Shown here: one piece after another, positions 12,201 through 24,305 of the stretch | Layout of the letters: each line of letters opens with the position of its first letter | How positions within the stretch are numbered: the stretch's first letter is position 1 | Source: Sperchopsis tessellata | Lineage: Eukaryota > Arthropoda > Insecta > Coleoptera > Hydrophilidae | Direction: 5' to 3' | Assembly: GCA_033557685.1 (NCBI GenBank) | Contig: JAWQRN010000098.1 | Location: 1-38,953, forward strand | Length of the DNA: 38,953 bases | The notes under the pieces: model-generated | Told to the model about the DNA's origin: nothing | Databases searched by the model: none | The model's input: only the letters and a program-made list of their open reading frames with translations | Position numbers and translations under genes: made by a program

Positions 12201-15200
12201 GGCATTAAGATGTATTGTGAAGGACCACAGACATAGAAATCTGCAGCACTCCATAAGGAGACCCAGCATTAGCTTGGCGAGGCAGCAACAAACTGATGGA
12301 GGATTTGGAAATCTTTACAACACAGCTTTGACAATTCAAGTATGTATATCTAAAAAAAAAATTGAATTTAAGCATATTGTCATTTTATTATGGAAATTGT
12401 ATTCCACTTGCTTCTTTCAAATGAAATACCTGTATATTTTACATATTACTTCATTGTGAAGTAGAGCTAAGTAGCATTCAGATGTTAATGTACCTTCAAT
12501 AAAAAATGGTCTTACTATTCTGTTTCCAATAAAGTCTAACCAAACGTTAACTTTTTGAGAGTATTGAGTATGAATTTCCTCAGCCCAATACCTTTAATAG
12601 TGCTTCTTACTGACTTATTTAAGCAGAATGTGGTCTCATCATAGAAAAAAATGTTTCTTAAAACGGCAGGATTATTATTAATCAAGTTTTGAATGTCGCA
12701 CAACTTCATTCTGTTATCTAGGTCATCTTCCATGAATTCGTGAATTAATTGGACCTTATAAGGAACATGCTATTTCTTTTTTGAGAATTTTATGAACTAA
12801 TGCTTGACTCACCCTGCGATCTAATTTTAGTTAATTTGTAGTAATTTTACGACTCTCTACTATTCACCCCATTATTTCTCGTGATTTTTCTAGGGTGGTT
12901 ACAATTTTTGGCCGATCCACTGCCGCCCCATTATTTACTAACTAACAAAGTCATCCGTTCGTATTCGATCAGTTGATTAATTTTAGCTAAAAATAAGTAA
13001 TTAAATTTCATATTATTTTGTATTCCTATCTATCTTTCCTTAGGACGACGTCCTCTTTTATAGAAATCACTAAATATTCTAGTTAAAATCGCTCCTTGAA
13101 TTATTATTATCTCTTATTGTAGCGTAATTTAATAATAACCTTAGTGAAATACCTTTATTTTACATTTAAAATTATACTGATTGTTTGTGTTGGTGGAATT
13201 CGTTCTCGATAGGATCGAAATGTGTGATAGTGAATCGGATCTAATTGTTTATACGAATAAATCGAATTGTTTACTAGAAGAGCCAAATATTTACATTGTT
13301 TCGAAGGACCTTTACACGTCTCGCTTAAGACGAACATAAATTGTTTAGGGGAATGATTGTGTATTTCCGGCTTGTTGGTCTTTCAAGAAGATTTACCAAT
13401 ACATGTATCTAATATATAATAAATTAACAAAGGGACAATAAATGCGCTAAATTACTATTTTCAAAGCTACCTTGTGGTTATTCTTGGCTGCTTCCGTCTC
13501 TGGACGCAATGAAATATAGGAATATAGATATCGTATTGTAAAATACAGAGGAAGTGGATCCGTGGTCAAAACATGTACATGAAACAAAGCACAAAAGAAA
13601 CACTGTGTGTATAAAATCACTTTAACATGCCCACATGGGGATACCCCGACTGAAGTGGAAACTCAATCGCCGTTAGTATGGTTTACTGTTAAGTTACGAA
13701 TATAAATCGTGTATAACCTTCTTCGTCGTATAGAAAACTTTCCAAAGGTTGAAAATGTAGATTCTTTCAGATAGAGACTGAATTACGCTTTACGATTGAT
13801 TGCTGCTTCAAGACTGACTGCTTCAAGATAGACTGAATAAACGAATGCTTCAAGACGGATGGTAACGCACCGCCATATTGGAGGCCGTTAGGTTTAATAA
13901 TAGTCTGGGATAGGTGAGGATGAAATATCACTTCACTAAACACTGATCATCAAAATCATAAAACTCACAAATGACTTTTATTTGATGCAGTCATTTATAT
14001 TTGCAATGGTTTTGTCAAGTTAATATTGTAAAAATATGCAGGCCGTTTAAAGCAGATACGTGAGGAAGTTAAGAATATTACTGATGAACATTGAGCAAAA
14101 TCAAGCCACTCAGGGTTGTCAGTTTGAACATTTACTATCATTTTTTTGTTATTTGTTTATCATTTTGTTATTTTTGTTAATTGATTAGTTAAAATAAACT
14201 CTCAGTAAGTAAGAAAATATACTTAATTTGAAATTTAGGAATTTAGACTAACTTTCGATAATTGCTTGTAACTCGAAAATAAAAAGTTTTCTAAAAAATA
14301 ATTCCTATAGCAGTTCGTAGATTTAATCGTAGACATTTAAAAATATACAGGGTATTTTATTTGAAAGAAGCAAGTTGAATACAATTTCCATAATAAAACA
14401 AACATCAAATTTTTTAAAATTTCTTACAGCTTAAAAAATATTTATGTGTTCTAATAATCTTGAATAACATAATTGTGTATATCATTTGCAATGCTTTTAT
14501 TTTCAAAATAACTCTACAATTGGATACACATTTGTTGCATCTTGTTTCATTCAATTGTACCATACCTTTAGAACAAAAGATTTTTCGGCAACCCTATAAA
14601 ACTTCTTTTTTTTTGGCATTTAAAGCCTTTTTTGGTGCATATCAGCACGTGGAGTTTACCCACGTTGTGCTGCTTCATGGGTTTCAACTCTAGCTTGTTC
14701 ATTAAATGATGTTCGGCTTTTAAAAATAATGAAATACAACGCATTTTAGTTGTAAACGTTTTTCGCGTGCCCTTGCCAAATTATTTTTTTCCTCTAATTT
14801 CAAAGCTCCTTTTGGGAATTTAGAACTTACTCCTTTTTGATGATCTGTATTTTTAGAAAACAAACCGTATAAATAATAGGTATGTAAAGCTTTTTTCTAC
14901 ATAAATTATTATTGCATTCCATTTTGATTCAAAACAGTTAGTCACCTTTTTCTATTCTATATATTATTTACTACTTTTTAGGCTCTTCAAGACGTTTCTT
15001 CAGAAAGCAACAGCTATTGGAATCGATCAACGGCCATTGCATACATCGAGTCAAGGCAAGACCCTGATGGTGCCTTCACAGACCCCGGTTTAACAGCAGA
15101 TGTCGTATTAGCGCTAATTTCTCGTAGCCTTGGTTACATTAGAAACCTAGACTGTGATAAATCAGATTCAGACTTTGATAATCATGGTAAGTCTTACTTA

Positions 15201-16247
15201 TTAATTTCAATAAAACTGTAAATCTGTCTTTAAAAATTCAAGGATGATAGAAATTTGTACTAATATGGATGTATATTTCATATTTAATTAATATTAATTT
15301 TATAAATTAACACAAAAATAAGTGTGCAATTGCAACCAAGAGGACTGGGGTTTACAAAATGGTTTACAATCCTACTATGAAAAATGAATGCTACAAAAAG
15401 TTACACAACTGTCTTTACTTTAGGTAATTCTTGTTTAATAGACATTTTTGCTCAGAATGGGAATAATATAAACAGAAAGATTGTCAACAAATTCTTTTTT
15501 TGAATTTGAATCTTAACCCTTACAAATAGTGTTCCAGTGCTAATTTTTTCTAAGAATGTAAAAATGTTTATTAAACACGAATTATCTAAACTGTAATAGC
15601 GACGGGATACATTATGAATTGGAAAATTCTTTCATTAATTGAAGTATATTTACGTGAGTTAAAACCTGACATCATATCACACTTATTAACTTATATTATA
15701 AATATATTTTTAAAAAATATATTTTATTTACAGTTGACTTAGATGGCCTACAACAGTCCCTTTCGAATCACGGAAATGATTCAGAAATAAGGAACGTCAC
15801 CATAACATATACCCTATGGGTAGGGACTAACGTAACGGAGAACTCCACCATAACATTGATAGCTCCAAGAAACACGTCCTTCTATAGCGTGATGCAAATG
15901 GCCATGGATATGGACCCACATTATGCATTTGAAGCAACAGAATGGCCTAACGGTCACTATGTTCACACCATCGCCGGATATAAAGAGGAACCTGCAGGTT
16001 ACCACTACTGGCTTTTGTACAGGCTCCCAGAACTTCCAGATCCTTCTGCGCCACCTGCAAATCAATTAGTGGCACCTGTTGGTAAATATAAGTTATATAG
16101 AGATTTTTTTGATATATTTTGGCTAAAAACTTTCTGTTTCATTTTAATAGTAATTACGATAATAATTTATTCATATCTATTTTAGGTGTTGATGCCTTAC
16201 TCATCGAAGAAGGTGACCATTATTTGTTTTGGTACAAAAAACTTTAA
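6289..16247 (+). CDS. Transcobalamin/intrinsic factor-like secreted protein (CG3556 family, DUF4430)
   Basis: Seven exons with GT-AG junctions and consistent phases: 6289-6385, 7123-7372, 11752-11999, 12179-12339, 14982-15186, 15734-16081, 16186-16247; 456 aa plus stop. The start MVYIPFMVAFSLIAFG is a hydrophobic signal peptide; an in-frame ATG at 6217 lies upstream of the likely acceptor at 6240-6241, so 6289 is preferred. Residues about 40-290 form the alpha-barrel region typical of intrinsic factor/transcobalamin (for example LCQDPRQFHGHDL, AMTILALRCIVKDH, WNRSTAIAYIESRQDPDGAF, LTADVVLAL). The last 140 residues are the DUF4430 domain (YTLWVGTNVTENST, EWPNGHYVHTI, GYHYWLLYRLPELPDP, ending HYLFWYKKL). 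Several N-x-T/S sites fit an extracellular glycoprotein. In vertebrates this fold carries vitamin B12; the ligand of the insect proteins is unproven. The closest match I recall is Drosophila CG3556, and length and domain order look complete. Confidence 0.93.
8070..8275 (-). mobile_element. Short LINE reverse-transcriptase fragment
   Basis: Minus-strand peptide ends CTECNLPVYLAFIDYENAFD, the highly conserved RT palm block containing the first catalytic Asp in endonuclease-RT LINEs. It stops at SIEL and continues no further; only about 70 residues survive. It lies in intron 2 of the transcobalamin-like gene. Confidence 0.7.
8276..9600. other. Intron 2 sequence, nothing recognised
   Basis: AT-rich intronic sequence between exons at 7372 and 11752. 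A pyrimidine-rich stretch at 8700-8940 has an open frame of 60 codons without recognisable similarity. Confidence 0.4.
9600..10090 (+). mobile_element. Mariner-type (IS630-like) transposase fossil
   Basis: Plus-strand fragments include YQQDGAPPHFTAPIRQYLNE at about 9830-9900 (the second catalytic Asp block, QQDGAPPH) and INWRRGSI/DIISLDFF-like remains of the WPPRSPDLTPLDFF block. Frameshifts and stops are frequent. It is the same superfamily as the fossil at 12470-12735. It lies in intron 2 of the transcobalamin-like gene. Confidence 0.7.
10100..10745 (+). mobile_element. LINE fragment: RT fingers joined to C-terminal tail
   Basis: Plus-strand fragments include YHPINLTYMAYKILTKIITN and FYQPKEQVGFRKEYSTI (RT domain start; 10370-10500). 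After a jump come RPIRRPNDRLDKELRSG and LEAYVQKWMNN (ORF2 C-terminus; 10570-10715). The middle of RT is deleted. A (CA)n run (10628-10655) interrupts the tail, and an (ATG)n tract (about 10728-10742) ends it. Confidence 0.7.
10628..10655. repeat. (CA)n microsatellite
   Basis: Imperfect CA dinucleotide run inside the LINE remnant. Confidence 0.8.
10746..11750. other. Intron 2 distal part, nothing recognised
   Basis: AT-rich sequence leading to the TGCTTACAG acceptor of exon 3. No coding or repeat family recognised. Confidence 0.4.
12381..12439 (-). repeat. Left copy of a 59-bp inverted repeat
   Basis: Reverse complement of 14341-14398 with about four differences over 58 bases. Read on the minus strand it begins ATACAGGTATTTCATTTGAAAG, close to the ACAGGG-type ends of insect DNA transposons. 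Both copies are inside intron 4 of the transcobalamin-like gene. Confidence 0.7.
12470..12735 (-). mobile_element. Mariner-type (IS630-like) transposase fossil
   Basis: The minus strand encodes DIQNLINNNPAVLRNIFFYD, ETTFCLNKSV (FSDEATF block with the first catalytic Asp), and after a frame change VWLDFIGNRIVRPFFIEGTL. These blocks are in transposase order. Intron 4 of the transcobalamin-like gene. Confidence 0.75.
12740..14340. other. Intron 4 sequence with a short direct repeat
   Basis: No coding similarity recognised. At 13798-13862 a TGCTTCAAGA(C/T) motif recurs three times at irregular spacing (GCTGCTTCAAGACTGACTG and neighbours). The rest is AT-rich. Confidence 0.4.
14341..14398 (+). 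repeat. Right copy of a 59-bp inverted repeat
   Basis: Partner of 12381-12439, starting AAATATACAGGGTATTTTAT. The presumed outer termini of the two copies face each other, so they look like ends of two separate insertions rather than TIRs of one element. Confidence 0.7.
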
Positions 16248-17046
16248 GAAAATGCAGAGGAAAAGAAAAAAGTATCGAACAGCTGCTAACAGCGTGCACA
16301 ACTAATTTTGACAAACCAAAAAAAAAGTATTTCAGAACAGACAACAAAAAAAAACGCTTCTTTTAAAAACTATTATAAAAAAAAACAAAAACGGCCTTCA
16401 GTAATAGACTGTTTAGTTTCTATTTTCTACACTGACGTATATTCATTTATTTTATAAATGTTCTAAACGGGCTTAAGTACATGACTTAAATAACAAAAGC
16501 TAGTTATCATTTCTGTGTCGAGACCTTTAAACATGGCTTTTTTGCAGCAGATGTCTTGGGGTAGTGTGCATATATAGCTTTTTGCTGTGTAAATGTGAAA
16601 CACGTACATTTTCCTAAAAAGCTCATTTTTGATGTCTCCTATTTGTTTTTATTTTTTGTGCATATTGAAAAGTTTAAAGGTCTCATCTGGAACTTGTCAC
16701 TAATGATAGTCTAAAGAAAAAAATCACCATTACGTATTAAAATAGTATTATTTACTTATGAAGAAAGAAAAAAATAGTTTTGAATTTGGTGAATTTTTGT
16801 TTTTGAACAAAAAAATTTTAGGACTGCAGTAAATGTAACTGAAAAGGTTCGCAAAGATGGTTTAAAACTTGCTTAACAAATATGCTTTTTTATCTTGTCT
16901 GCTATTAAACTGAAAGTTTTAAACCTGAAACAATTAAATCTTTCACCACAACTTTTAGAAAAAGTTGATATACATTAAATCCGACTTGAGTAATTTTCAT
17001 AGTTCTTAAGGATTCACATTGTTTTAAATGTAATAAGACTAATAAA
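16248..17046 (+). other. Probable 3' UTR of the transcobalamin-like gene
   Basis: AT-rich, A-run-rich sequence directly after the stop codon, with no coding pattern. The first clear AATAAA downstream is at 17041-17046, which would give a 3' UTR of about 0.8 kb. The boundary is inference from the poly(A) signal only. Confidence 0.4.
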
Positions 17047-17099
17047 TAAGTAGAACTATACATTCCTGGCCTTGATAAGAAGGATTAGTAACAAAAAAA

Positions 17100-17840
17100 C
17101 TCATTTATTTCAAATCAATTATTACTTTGTTTCATAAGAAATTGTATTGCATCCGGAAACCATATCAGGACTGTATGCAGGATGGGTTAATTGTTCAAAG
17201 CCACAGTCCCGTATGGCAGCTTGAAAAACAGTAGCAGTGTGAACAGGTGCATTATCATGTAATAATCAAACTGCTCTTGTCAATTTCCCATGTCATTTTG
17301 ACCGTATTATATCACGCAGCTTATATAGAAGCATTGAAGAATGTTTTGCATTCACAGTTGTGTTCTTCTCCTTGAAGTCGGCCATCAAGATGCTCTTACA
17401 GTCCTAAAAAAATGATAGCCATATTCTTAGTTGACTGAGACGCCTTGGCTTTCAATGGAGCTTCTTTGTTTTGTCTGTGACAGTCTACTCCAAAATTCTT
17501 TTTCACCAGCTCCAAAATTTAACGAGCACTTGCCACACGGCATTGTCATTAAACAACGGAAAGAAGTCTAGGAACGCCTTTGGTGCTAACTTTATTTATG
17601 CCTAAATGATCATGGAGGATATGCGGAATACTTGTGTCTGATATCTCTGTTGTCGCTGATATCTCCTTGACTTTTAAACGTCGATTAGACATTACGGAGT
17701 TCTCAAAAAAACCAATTTTTTCAGTGATTAACACATCTACCAGGTGACCATGTCTCTCATCATCTTGAAGGCTTGCTGGACTCATTGGGAATCGTTTGGC
17801 CCACTATTTGATGGTGATATACGAAGGCGAAGCTTCTCCT
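17100..17840 (-). mobile_element. Mariner transposase fossil
   Basis: The minus strand encodes, in order: MSPASLQDDERHGHLVDVL, SNRRLKVKEISATTEISDTS, HDHLGINKVSTKGVPRLLS (mariner H-L-x-x-x-K-V-S-x-R-W-V-P-R-x-L block), and after frameshifts KMTWEIDKSSLIIT plus the remains of the DNAPVH and YSPD blocks near 17170-17280. Clearly dead. It follows the 3' end of the transcobalamin-like gene. Confidence 0.8.
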
Positions 17841-18187
17841 TAGACGCCAACCAAACGTTGTTTGATTTTCAACAGTTTTTGTCTTCCCTTTGTTAAAAAT
17901 TTTATTACTACAAGGTATTCATTTTTCCCTATATCAGTCATTTTAAATACACTGGTATCTTTAACCCTTTCGATTCGAAGTTAAAGAAAGAGCGAGCGCT
18001 ATCCATGTGAAAAATTAGGAAAGCTTTAAAACGTTCATATACAGATATAGCAAATCGGAATAGTGTCATACGTATAAATACGAACGTAGCATGCAATAAT
18101 ATAAATTTCCGTATATGATGCATTTAGAGAATACATATATTTACGCGAGTAGAGCTATATATAAAAGAACTGCTCCTGCTAATATAA

Positions 18188-18440
18188 ATGCGCAAACTAG
18201 AATATTTGGGACACATAATGAGAAACAGCCAGCGTTATGATTTATTACAACTGATTCAGCAGGGCAAAGTAGAAGGCAGGAGGGGATCCGGTAGAAGAAG
18301 GATATCGTGGTTGAGAAACCTGCGTACATGATGTAATACAACAATAGTGGGACACTTTCATGCTGCCGCTGACAAAGTACGCATAGCCATGATGATCGCC
18401 AACATCCATAGTGGAGAGGCACCATGAGAAGAAGAAGATC
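18188..18440 (+). mobile_element. LINE ORF2 C-terminal fragment
   Basis: Reading from ATG at 18188: MRKLEYLGHIMRNSQRYDLL, then QGKVEGRRGSGRRRISWLRN, a stop, then FHAAADKVRIAMMIANIHSG. This is the conserved C-terminus of insect endonuclease-reverse transcriptases. It ends in a GAA-repeat stretch (18425-18439). Confidence 0.8.
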
Positions 18441-21180
18441 TATACATATAGTAGCACTATACAAATATACTTGGAAAAACATATTTTTATGGACATAGCA
18501 GAAAAAGGGTTAAACATCAAATCCACGAATAACACTGCTCCCCAAGGATACCAATAGTGTGTTGAAGTTTGCATCACATGTGATATTTTAGGTTGGGAAT
18601 TTATGGTGTCTCCCACGTATATATGATTAGTCCAAAGCTTGACTGTCTGTACATTTATAGATCACCCAAGAACTTATTAAATAACTATAGAATAAAACAT
18701 TGAATCCTTAAAAATAGTACCAAAAAATATATACCTACCAAATTGTTTGATCGCCTTGTGAGCCTTTTCGAATTGTATAATATATTTAAGAAACTTATTT
18801 ATGAAAGCTTTGTACTTTATACCTAAAACTGCTGTTAATTGTTTTTCACTTGATTTTATGATAGTCACGACTGGTATGATGTCATTTAAGAAATTATTTC
18901 ATACTTAAACATAGTTAAGATTTTAAAATAAGATTGCAAAATTCAAGGAGTAAAATAGATTCACCAGCAGCAAATCATAGTTGACACAAAGAATACTTTT
19001 CAAAAAAGGATATGATCAATTGCACAAGAATAATTATTCAGCTCTTCGGTTTTTTTTCAGAATAGTTTTCACGTTTTAAGATGTTATGGCAGATTTTTGT
19101 AGAGCTTAATACCTCTACTTTCCAGACTTAGTTAATTCCATTTTTTAGCTTCATTTGGTTTCTGATTGATGTTATTATGGGCTCTTGTAAAATAAAGGTT
19201 TATGCTGTTATTTCTTATAATTTAACGGACATACTGTCTTTGCTTTACTTGTATATGGTGGGGTACAGTTGTGTTTCTTTAATTTACTATTACTTTTAGT
19301 GGTCTTAAATCTATGTGTCTGTAAATGTCCGCAAATATTTGCTCCCGTAATTACATTAGAGCTAAATGGTAAACATGTTTTGTTTAGAATTAAAATCTAC
19401 ACCAAGTAAACAATTTATTTTTTCTATTGAGAAACATATTATAGAAAATGTTGAATTTTACCTCACTTACATGACTTTGACAAGTCAAATTAATAATTAA
19501 CAACATTAAACAGCTTACCACCAAAAAGTTTTAAAAGTAAATGCATAGATTGAGGGAAAAGGCACAGAGTGTTAACTTCCAATAATTTACTGGAGTTTTT
19601 ATTAGACTATAAACAAATTAAATGAGGCTTTTCAAAACATGGCACACATAAGAAAATCGTTATTTTTATTTTTTATATTCCATTTATATTCGTCTTTATT
19701 AAGTATACCTAATATTATATATTTTAAGACAATTTGAGCATTGAATATTAAAATATTTTTTAGCGTCTACACTCTATCAGAAGCTTTAGTCTCAATATAC
19801 AAGGCACTCTTTGCTCTCTTCAATACCTATACATATAATTCTACCTAAAAAAATCTGACAAAAGATTTGCAACAGAAAAAGCGTAATGATTCTAAAATTA
19901 GTTTAAATTTGAAGACACATTTGTACATAATAGGCACACTTTATATAGGTTATTTCTTTTTAATTTTTGAGGGGTAATTGGGATTCCTTACAGCTGTAAA
20001 TATCCCTCAATATATTGAAAACTACAAAAAGTTATAAAATCAGGAATATTGTTGAACATCACAAAACAAAACATTCTGGTGGATACAAAAAGACATTTTG
20101 TTTATGCTTTAATTTTGATACTCTTTTGTTTTTAAAATATACATTCATGTATTTGTAAAAACATGTTTTACTTGAACATGGTACGTATATATAGACAACT
20201 ATTTTCACTTCAGCATACCTAATAATATTTATTGAAGCAAGTTGTATTTCCTTAGATATTCCAAAATAAAAATATCCCACTCACGTATGTGTTAGGCATA
20301 TGCTTAACACAGATGCAGTGAATGGAATTTATTTTAAATTGTTTATTCAAGAATAAGAAATATTATTAGGTACGCTAAAACGTAAATAGCTTTTTGCATA
20401 TATATAAGTTCCATGTTAAAGTTAAAAATGTTAGTGAAATGGATACATGTATTTTTTTTCCGATGACATCGTACCCTTGTGTAACAGGTGCAAATATAAA
20501 ATGAAAAGATGTAAAAGCGTGTTCTGCTCTACCTAATATGCATACATAATCTGTATAATAAACTATATTTGCATATACATATATTTAAAAATATGGGCGA
20601 CAATACTGAATGAATTGTAAGTGTAAAATTTTGTGACATAATTTAATAAATACCTTCTTATAATAAAGAAATAAATAAAATGTGGCATAAATCATATTAA
20701 ACAATATGATATATATGTATTACTTTTGTAAATGTAGCTTTAGTATGATAAGTTGGACATATAATAAATAATAGTAATAATAATAATATTGTACTATTTG
20801 TGGTAATATGGAAAAAATCATTACTTGTTAACATGGGGCAACTTTACTTGTTAAAAAATTATTTTTGTTATATTTGGCTTGGAATTTATTATAAATATAA
20901 ACAATTTAACTTGGCACTCTTATTTTTACCTTATTTATAATCCCAAACAATTTTTTTTCACTGGACATCCACGACTGATCAATTGCTTCAAATGTCTTTT
21001 CTTGGGTCACATATTTATATGCATGTACAGGCGAAGTTATTACAGTGTTTTAAATTAACAATTATGTTTTTAAATGCATATTTTTAGAAATTATAAATAA
21101 TCACACATAAAACATGTCTGTACTAATTCAAATCACAGAAATGACCAAAGCCATTAGAAATATGCTGACATTTTTAGGAA
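18441..21180. other. AT-rich intergenic region, nothing recognised
   Basis: About 2.7 kb with very low GC and no open frame over 75 codons. No TE protein similarity or structured repeat noticed. Confidence 0.45.
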
Positions 21181-21188
21181 TTGATATA

Positions 21189-23286
21189 CAGTGAAAATCA
21201 TTTAACGTGAAAACACATAACAAAAAATCGTTTAACAAGAATTGCACATTTGATCCGTATCATTTAAATAAGTTTTCCTATACATTTGAATTCTGTTAAC
21301 CCAAATGGATAACTCGAAAATATCGCTTAAGACAAAATAATTATTTTGTCTAGAGAACTAATATAAATATGAAATTATTTCTTTAACACGAAATGTTGAC
21401 GACGGATTTCTTGGAAGGACTAACAATATCGGATGGGTACACATTAACTCCCTTTGTTCAGCATTTTTATACAAACGAGATGAAGACTTTTTCTATAAGT
21501 TTCCAGATGACCCTTTATTATACGATACCCATTTTTAATGCTATTGTTTAGTACGAAATTTACAACCTAAGAAACACATTCCAATTGCGTTTGCTAAACC
21601 GCTTTTCTAGTATTGTGATACTAATTGTTGTTTTTCTTCGAAATTTTTTGATTGTTTATTGATTAACCTTAACATCTCGACAGGAAATTGGAAAATAAAG
21701 TGCGCAAACAAAATGCAGTGTCCCTAAAAGTGAAAATGCAACTATTACAAGCTGTTGAAATGTCAAAAGCAGCAATTTGCAAAAACTTTGGTATACCAAA
21801 TTCGACTTTGACAAGGATTGTAAAAAGTCAAACTAGAATTAAGGAAATGTTTGAGCGTAGTAAATACAAACCAGACAGAAAACACATGAGGACAGCGAAA
21901 CACAAAGAATTAGAGGCTGCATTGCTCATTTTGTTTAAACAAGCAAAATCTCAAAATGTTCCAATTTCATGGCCCTTTTTAATGGAAAATGCAGATGTTT
22001 GCGGGTGCAAACGGGGATTCAATTTTCTTCCCATCCTGGTTGGCTGGAACGATTTAAGAAGAGGCATGCAATTGTTTTTAAAAGTGTAAGTGGCTAATCG
22101 TGTCAAGTGATATGACATCAGATAGGATAAATTCTACCTTGTCTACCATACTTAAAGACTATAGTGCCAAAGACATTTTTAATGCTGACCAAACTGGAAT
22201 GTTTTTCCGTTGCTTGCCAGATAAGAAACTTGCATTCAAAGGCGATAATTGCTCCGGTGGCAAGAAATGCAAAGAGAGAATTACAGTAATGGTAGCATGT
22301 AATTTGGATGGCTCTGAAAAATTACCTCTTTTTGTGATAGGAAAAAGACAAAACTGAGATGTTTAAAAAATATTTAAAAATTTCCTCTAGAATACGCAGC
22401 AAATAAAAAGGCATAGATGATAATTTTTAGAGTGGCTGATGACATTAGATAAACTAATATTATCAAAGAAACGTAAAATTACACCGATAGTTGATAACTG
22501 CCCTGCTCATCCTGCCGTCCCTAATTACATAATAAAAAATATAAAGTTTTCTTATAGAAAATTGTCGCTCCAGAAGTTTTTAGCTGCCATAGAAGCTAAG
22601 GAAGAATTTGGCGTCGATCTTTTGGATGCGTTACATTTGTTACGTACTGCGTGAAATTTGGTTACCTTGAAAACCATTGAAAATTGTTTTTGCCAAGCAG
22701 GTTTTTCTACAGATACTGTTTCATCCGAGTCCGAACCTTCTGTTGAAGTGGAAATGCACTCTACACTAAGTGAAATGTTTAACAGTGTGTCCCACATCAC
22801 TTAACTTGGACATTGATGCTAATGACTATGATGAAGTGGACAATAACCTAAATATTGCAGAATTGATGAGTGATGGTGAAACTTGTGCGGCTGACGCAAC
22901 CTGAAGTGATGATAAAGAAGAAGTTTTAGAAGAAAATGTTGAAAAGTTTGCGCCATTATGTAGATGTAAATCCAGAAGGTGAAATGTTAGGCATAATGGA
23001 CAACTTGGAAGAATAGTGTTCAGAAAAAAGTAACGGATGTTTTTAAGAAAAATTTGTTAAAACTAAATGTCAAGTTACAAAAATTATGTTCTCCTATTAA
23101 ACAATAAATGTTATTAATAATACATACGTAGTAAAACTTTCAAACTTTTTTGCTATTGATAATTTTTATTTTTTTGTTATTGATAATACATATGTAGTAA
23201 ACCTTCCAAAAATGTTTAACACGAAATTCAGTTAAGTCGAAATTTTTTTCTGGACCCTTAAATTACGTTTTAAACGTTTACCACTG
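21189..23286 (+). mobile_element. Tigger/pogo-like DNA transposon, degenerate but end-to-end
   Basis: The left end CAGTGAAAATCATTTAACGT and the right end (reverse complement CAGTGGTAAACGTTTAAAAC) form short CAGTG-type TIRs, flanked on both sides by TA (21187-21188, 23287-23288). The interior encodes a CENP-B-type HTH (KVKMQLLQAVEMSKAAICKN, then FGIPNSTLTRIVK) at 21688-22080. The DDE_1 catalytic core follows: IFNADQTGMFFRCLPDK (first Asp), CKERITVMVACNLDGSEKLP and PIVDNCPAHP (second Asp) at 22100-22654. Length about 2.1 kb. Confidence 0.88.
21688..22800 (+). pseudogene. Tigger-like transposase pseudogene
   Basis: Open frames 21688-22089, 22100-22357 and 22439-22654 carry successive parts of one pogo-family transposase but are separated by stops, frameshifts and a deletion of the C-terminal half of the HTH region and part of the core. 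Downstream (22660-22990) an acidic C-terminal tail (SSESEPSVEVEMHS) is still discernible. It cannot make a whole protein. Confidence 0.85.
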
Positions 23287-23460
23287 TATTTCTTTAAACT
23301 TAATAGGAACTTGGCTGCTTCAAGCTGTACTGTTTATGGGTTCTGCTTGTATATGGTCAACAACTATATTTTTATAAAATAACTAAATTCAGAACAGATG
23401 TCCATAATTTAAAATTTTAAAGAAAATGTATGTTTCATAATTGTCATCATAAAACTTTCG

Positions 23461-23740
23461 TTTGTTTATTTAACATCGGCCTATTTCTGCTGCTATGGCT
23501 AATCACTGACACCAGGGATTAGCCTCCCTTACCTGGGAATTTTGCTGCATCCAGTAGTCCAACTGGAATTGGGTCTTCATTTTACCTACAATACATGGGA
23601 CCTACCGTTTTGCTTACCTCCCGGAAGACGAGCACTACAAAGACTTTTCCCTAATCACAAAAAGCCGACCGTCTCTGGGACTCGAACCCGAGACCCCACG
23701 CTTAGTAGTTTAGTACTTAGCCACTGAGCTACGAGACGGC
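23461..23740 (-). mobile_element. tRNA-derived SINE, copy 1
   Basis: The tRNA-like head occupies 23740-23664 on the minus strand, with A box TAGCTCAGTGGCTAAG and B box GGTTCGAGTCCC (23677-23689). A body shared with the copy at 25708-26003 follows, ending in GCCGATGTTAAATAAACAAA. About 280 bp. The tRNA head is part of the SINE, not a functional tRNA. Confidence 0.85.
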
Positions 23741-24305
23741 TCATAGAACGTTAGTTTTCTTACAGTATTCAATGAAAAAATTCCTGCTAGCAAAACGTGA
23801 GGAGCTTAACTCTGGAACTTATTTGGAAAATTTTTGTTTGTTCGGTAGTATGTGCTACCTAGGTTTCCTTTTGTGCATTAAGATTTTTCTAATATTACAA
23901 ATTTACTTACTATTATATTGCGCAGGATTGGGAATTTATAAAGAATGGATGAGGTGTGGTGGAGGGTATCAGATAGAGGCGCAGTTAGGCCTAGGAAAAA
24001 ATGATTAGGTAGTGTTAACATTCTAAAAGACAAGTAGGGAAAATAGTAAAGCATACACATACAACTGAGTGCAAACAAATCTCAAAATACAATAACTTTA
24101 TTATGTATTAAAAAAAACAACAATAGAAAGAAAGCAAATTCTTTACTATTGTCAATGTAATACATGATAAGTAATGTACATTTATATTACACAATTTTTA
24201 TTTAATTTATTATACACTAATTTAATAATAAAAACTCTCACTGAACATTTCTTTAATGATATAGAAGAATAATAATAATAAAAATGAGAAACGAGAGGCT
24301 ATATC

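Noticed and set aside
23664..23740. tRNA gene on the minus strand
   Set aside because: A and B boxes are present, but the sequence continues into a body shared with a second copy at 25708-26003 and the stem pairing is imperfect; it is a SINE head.
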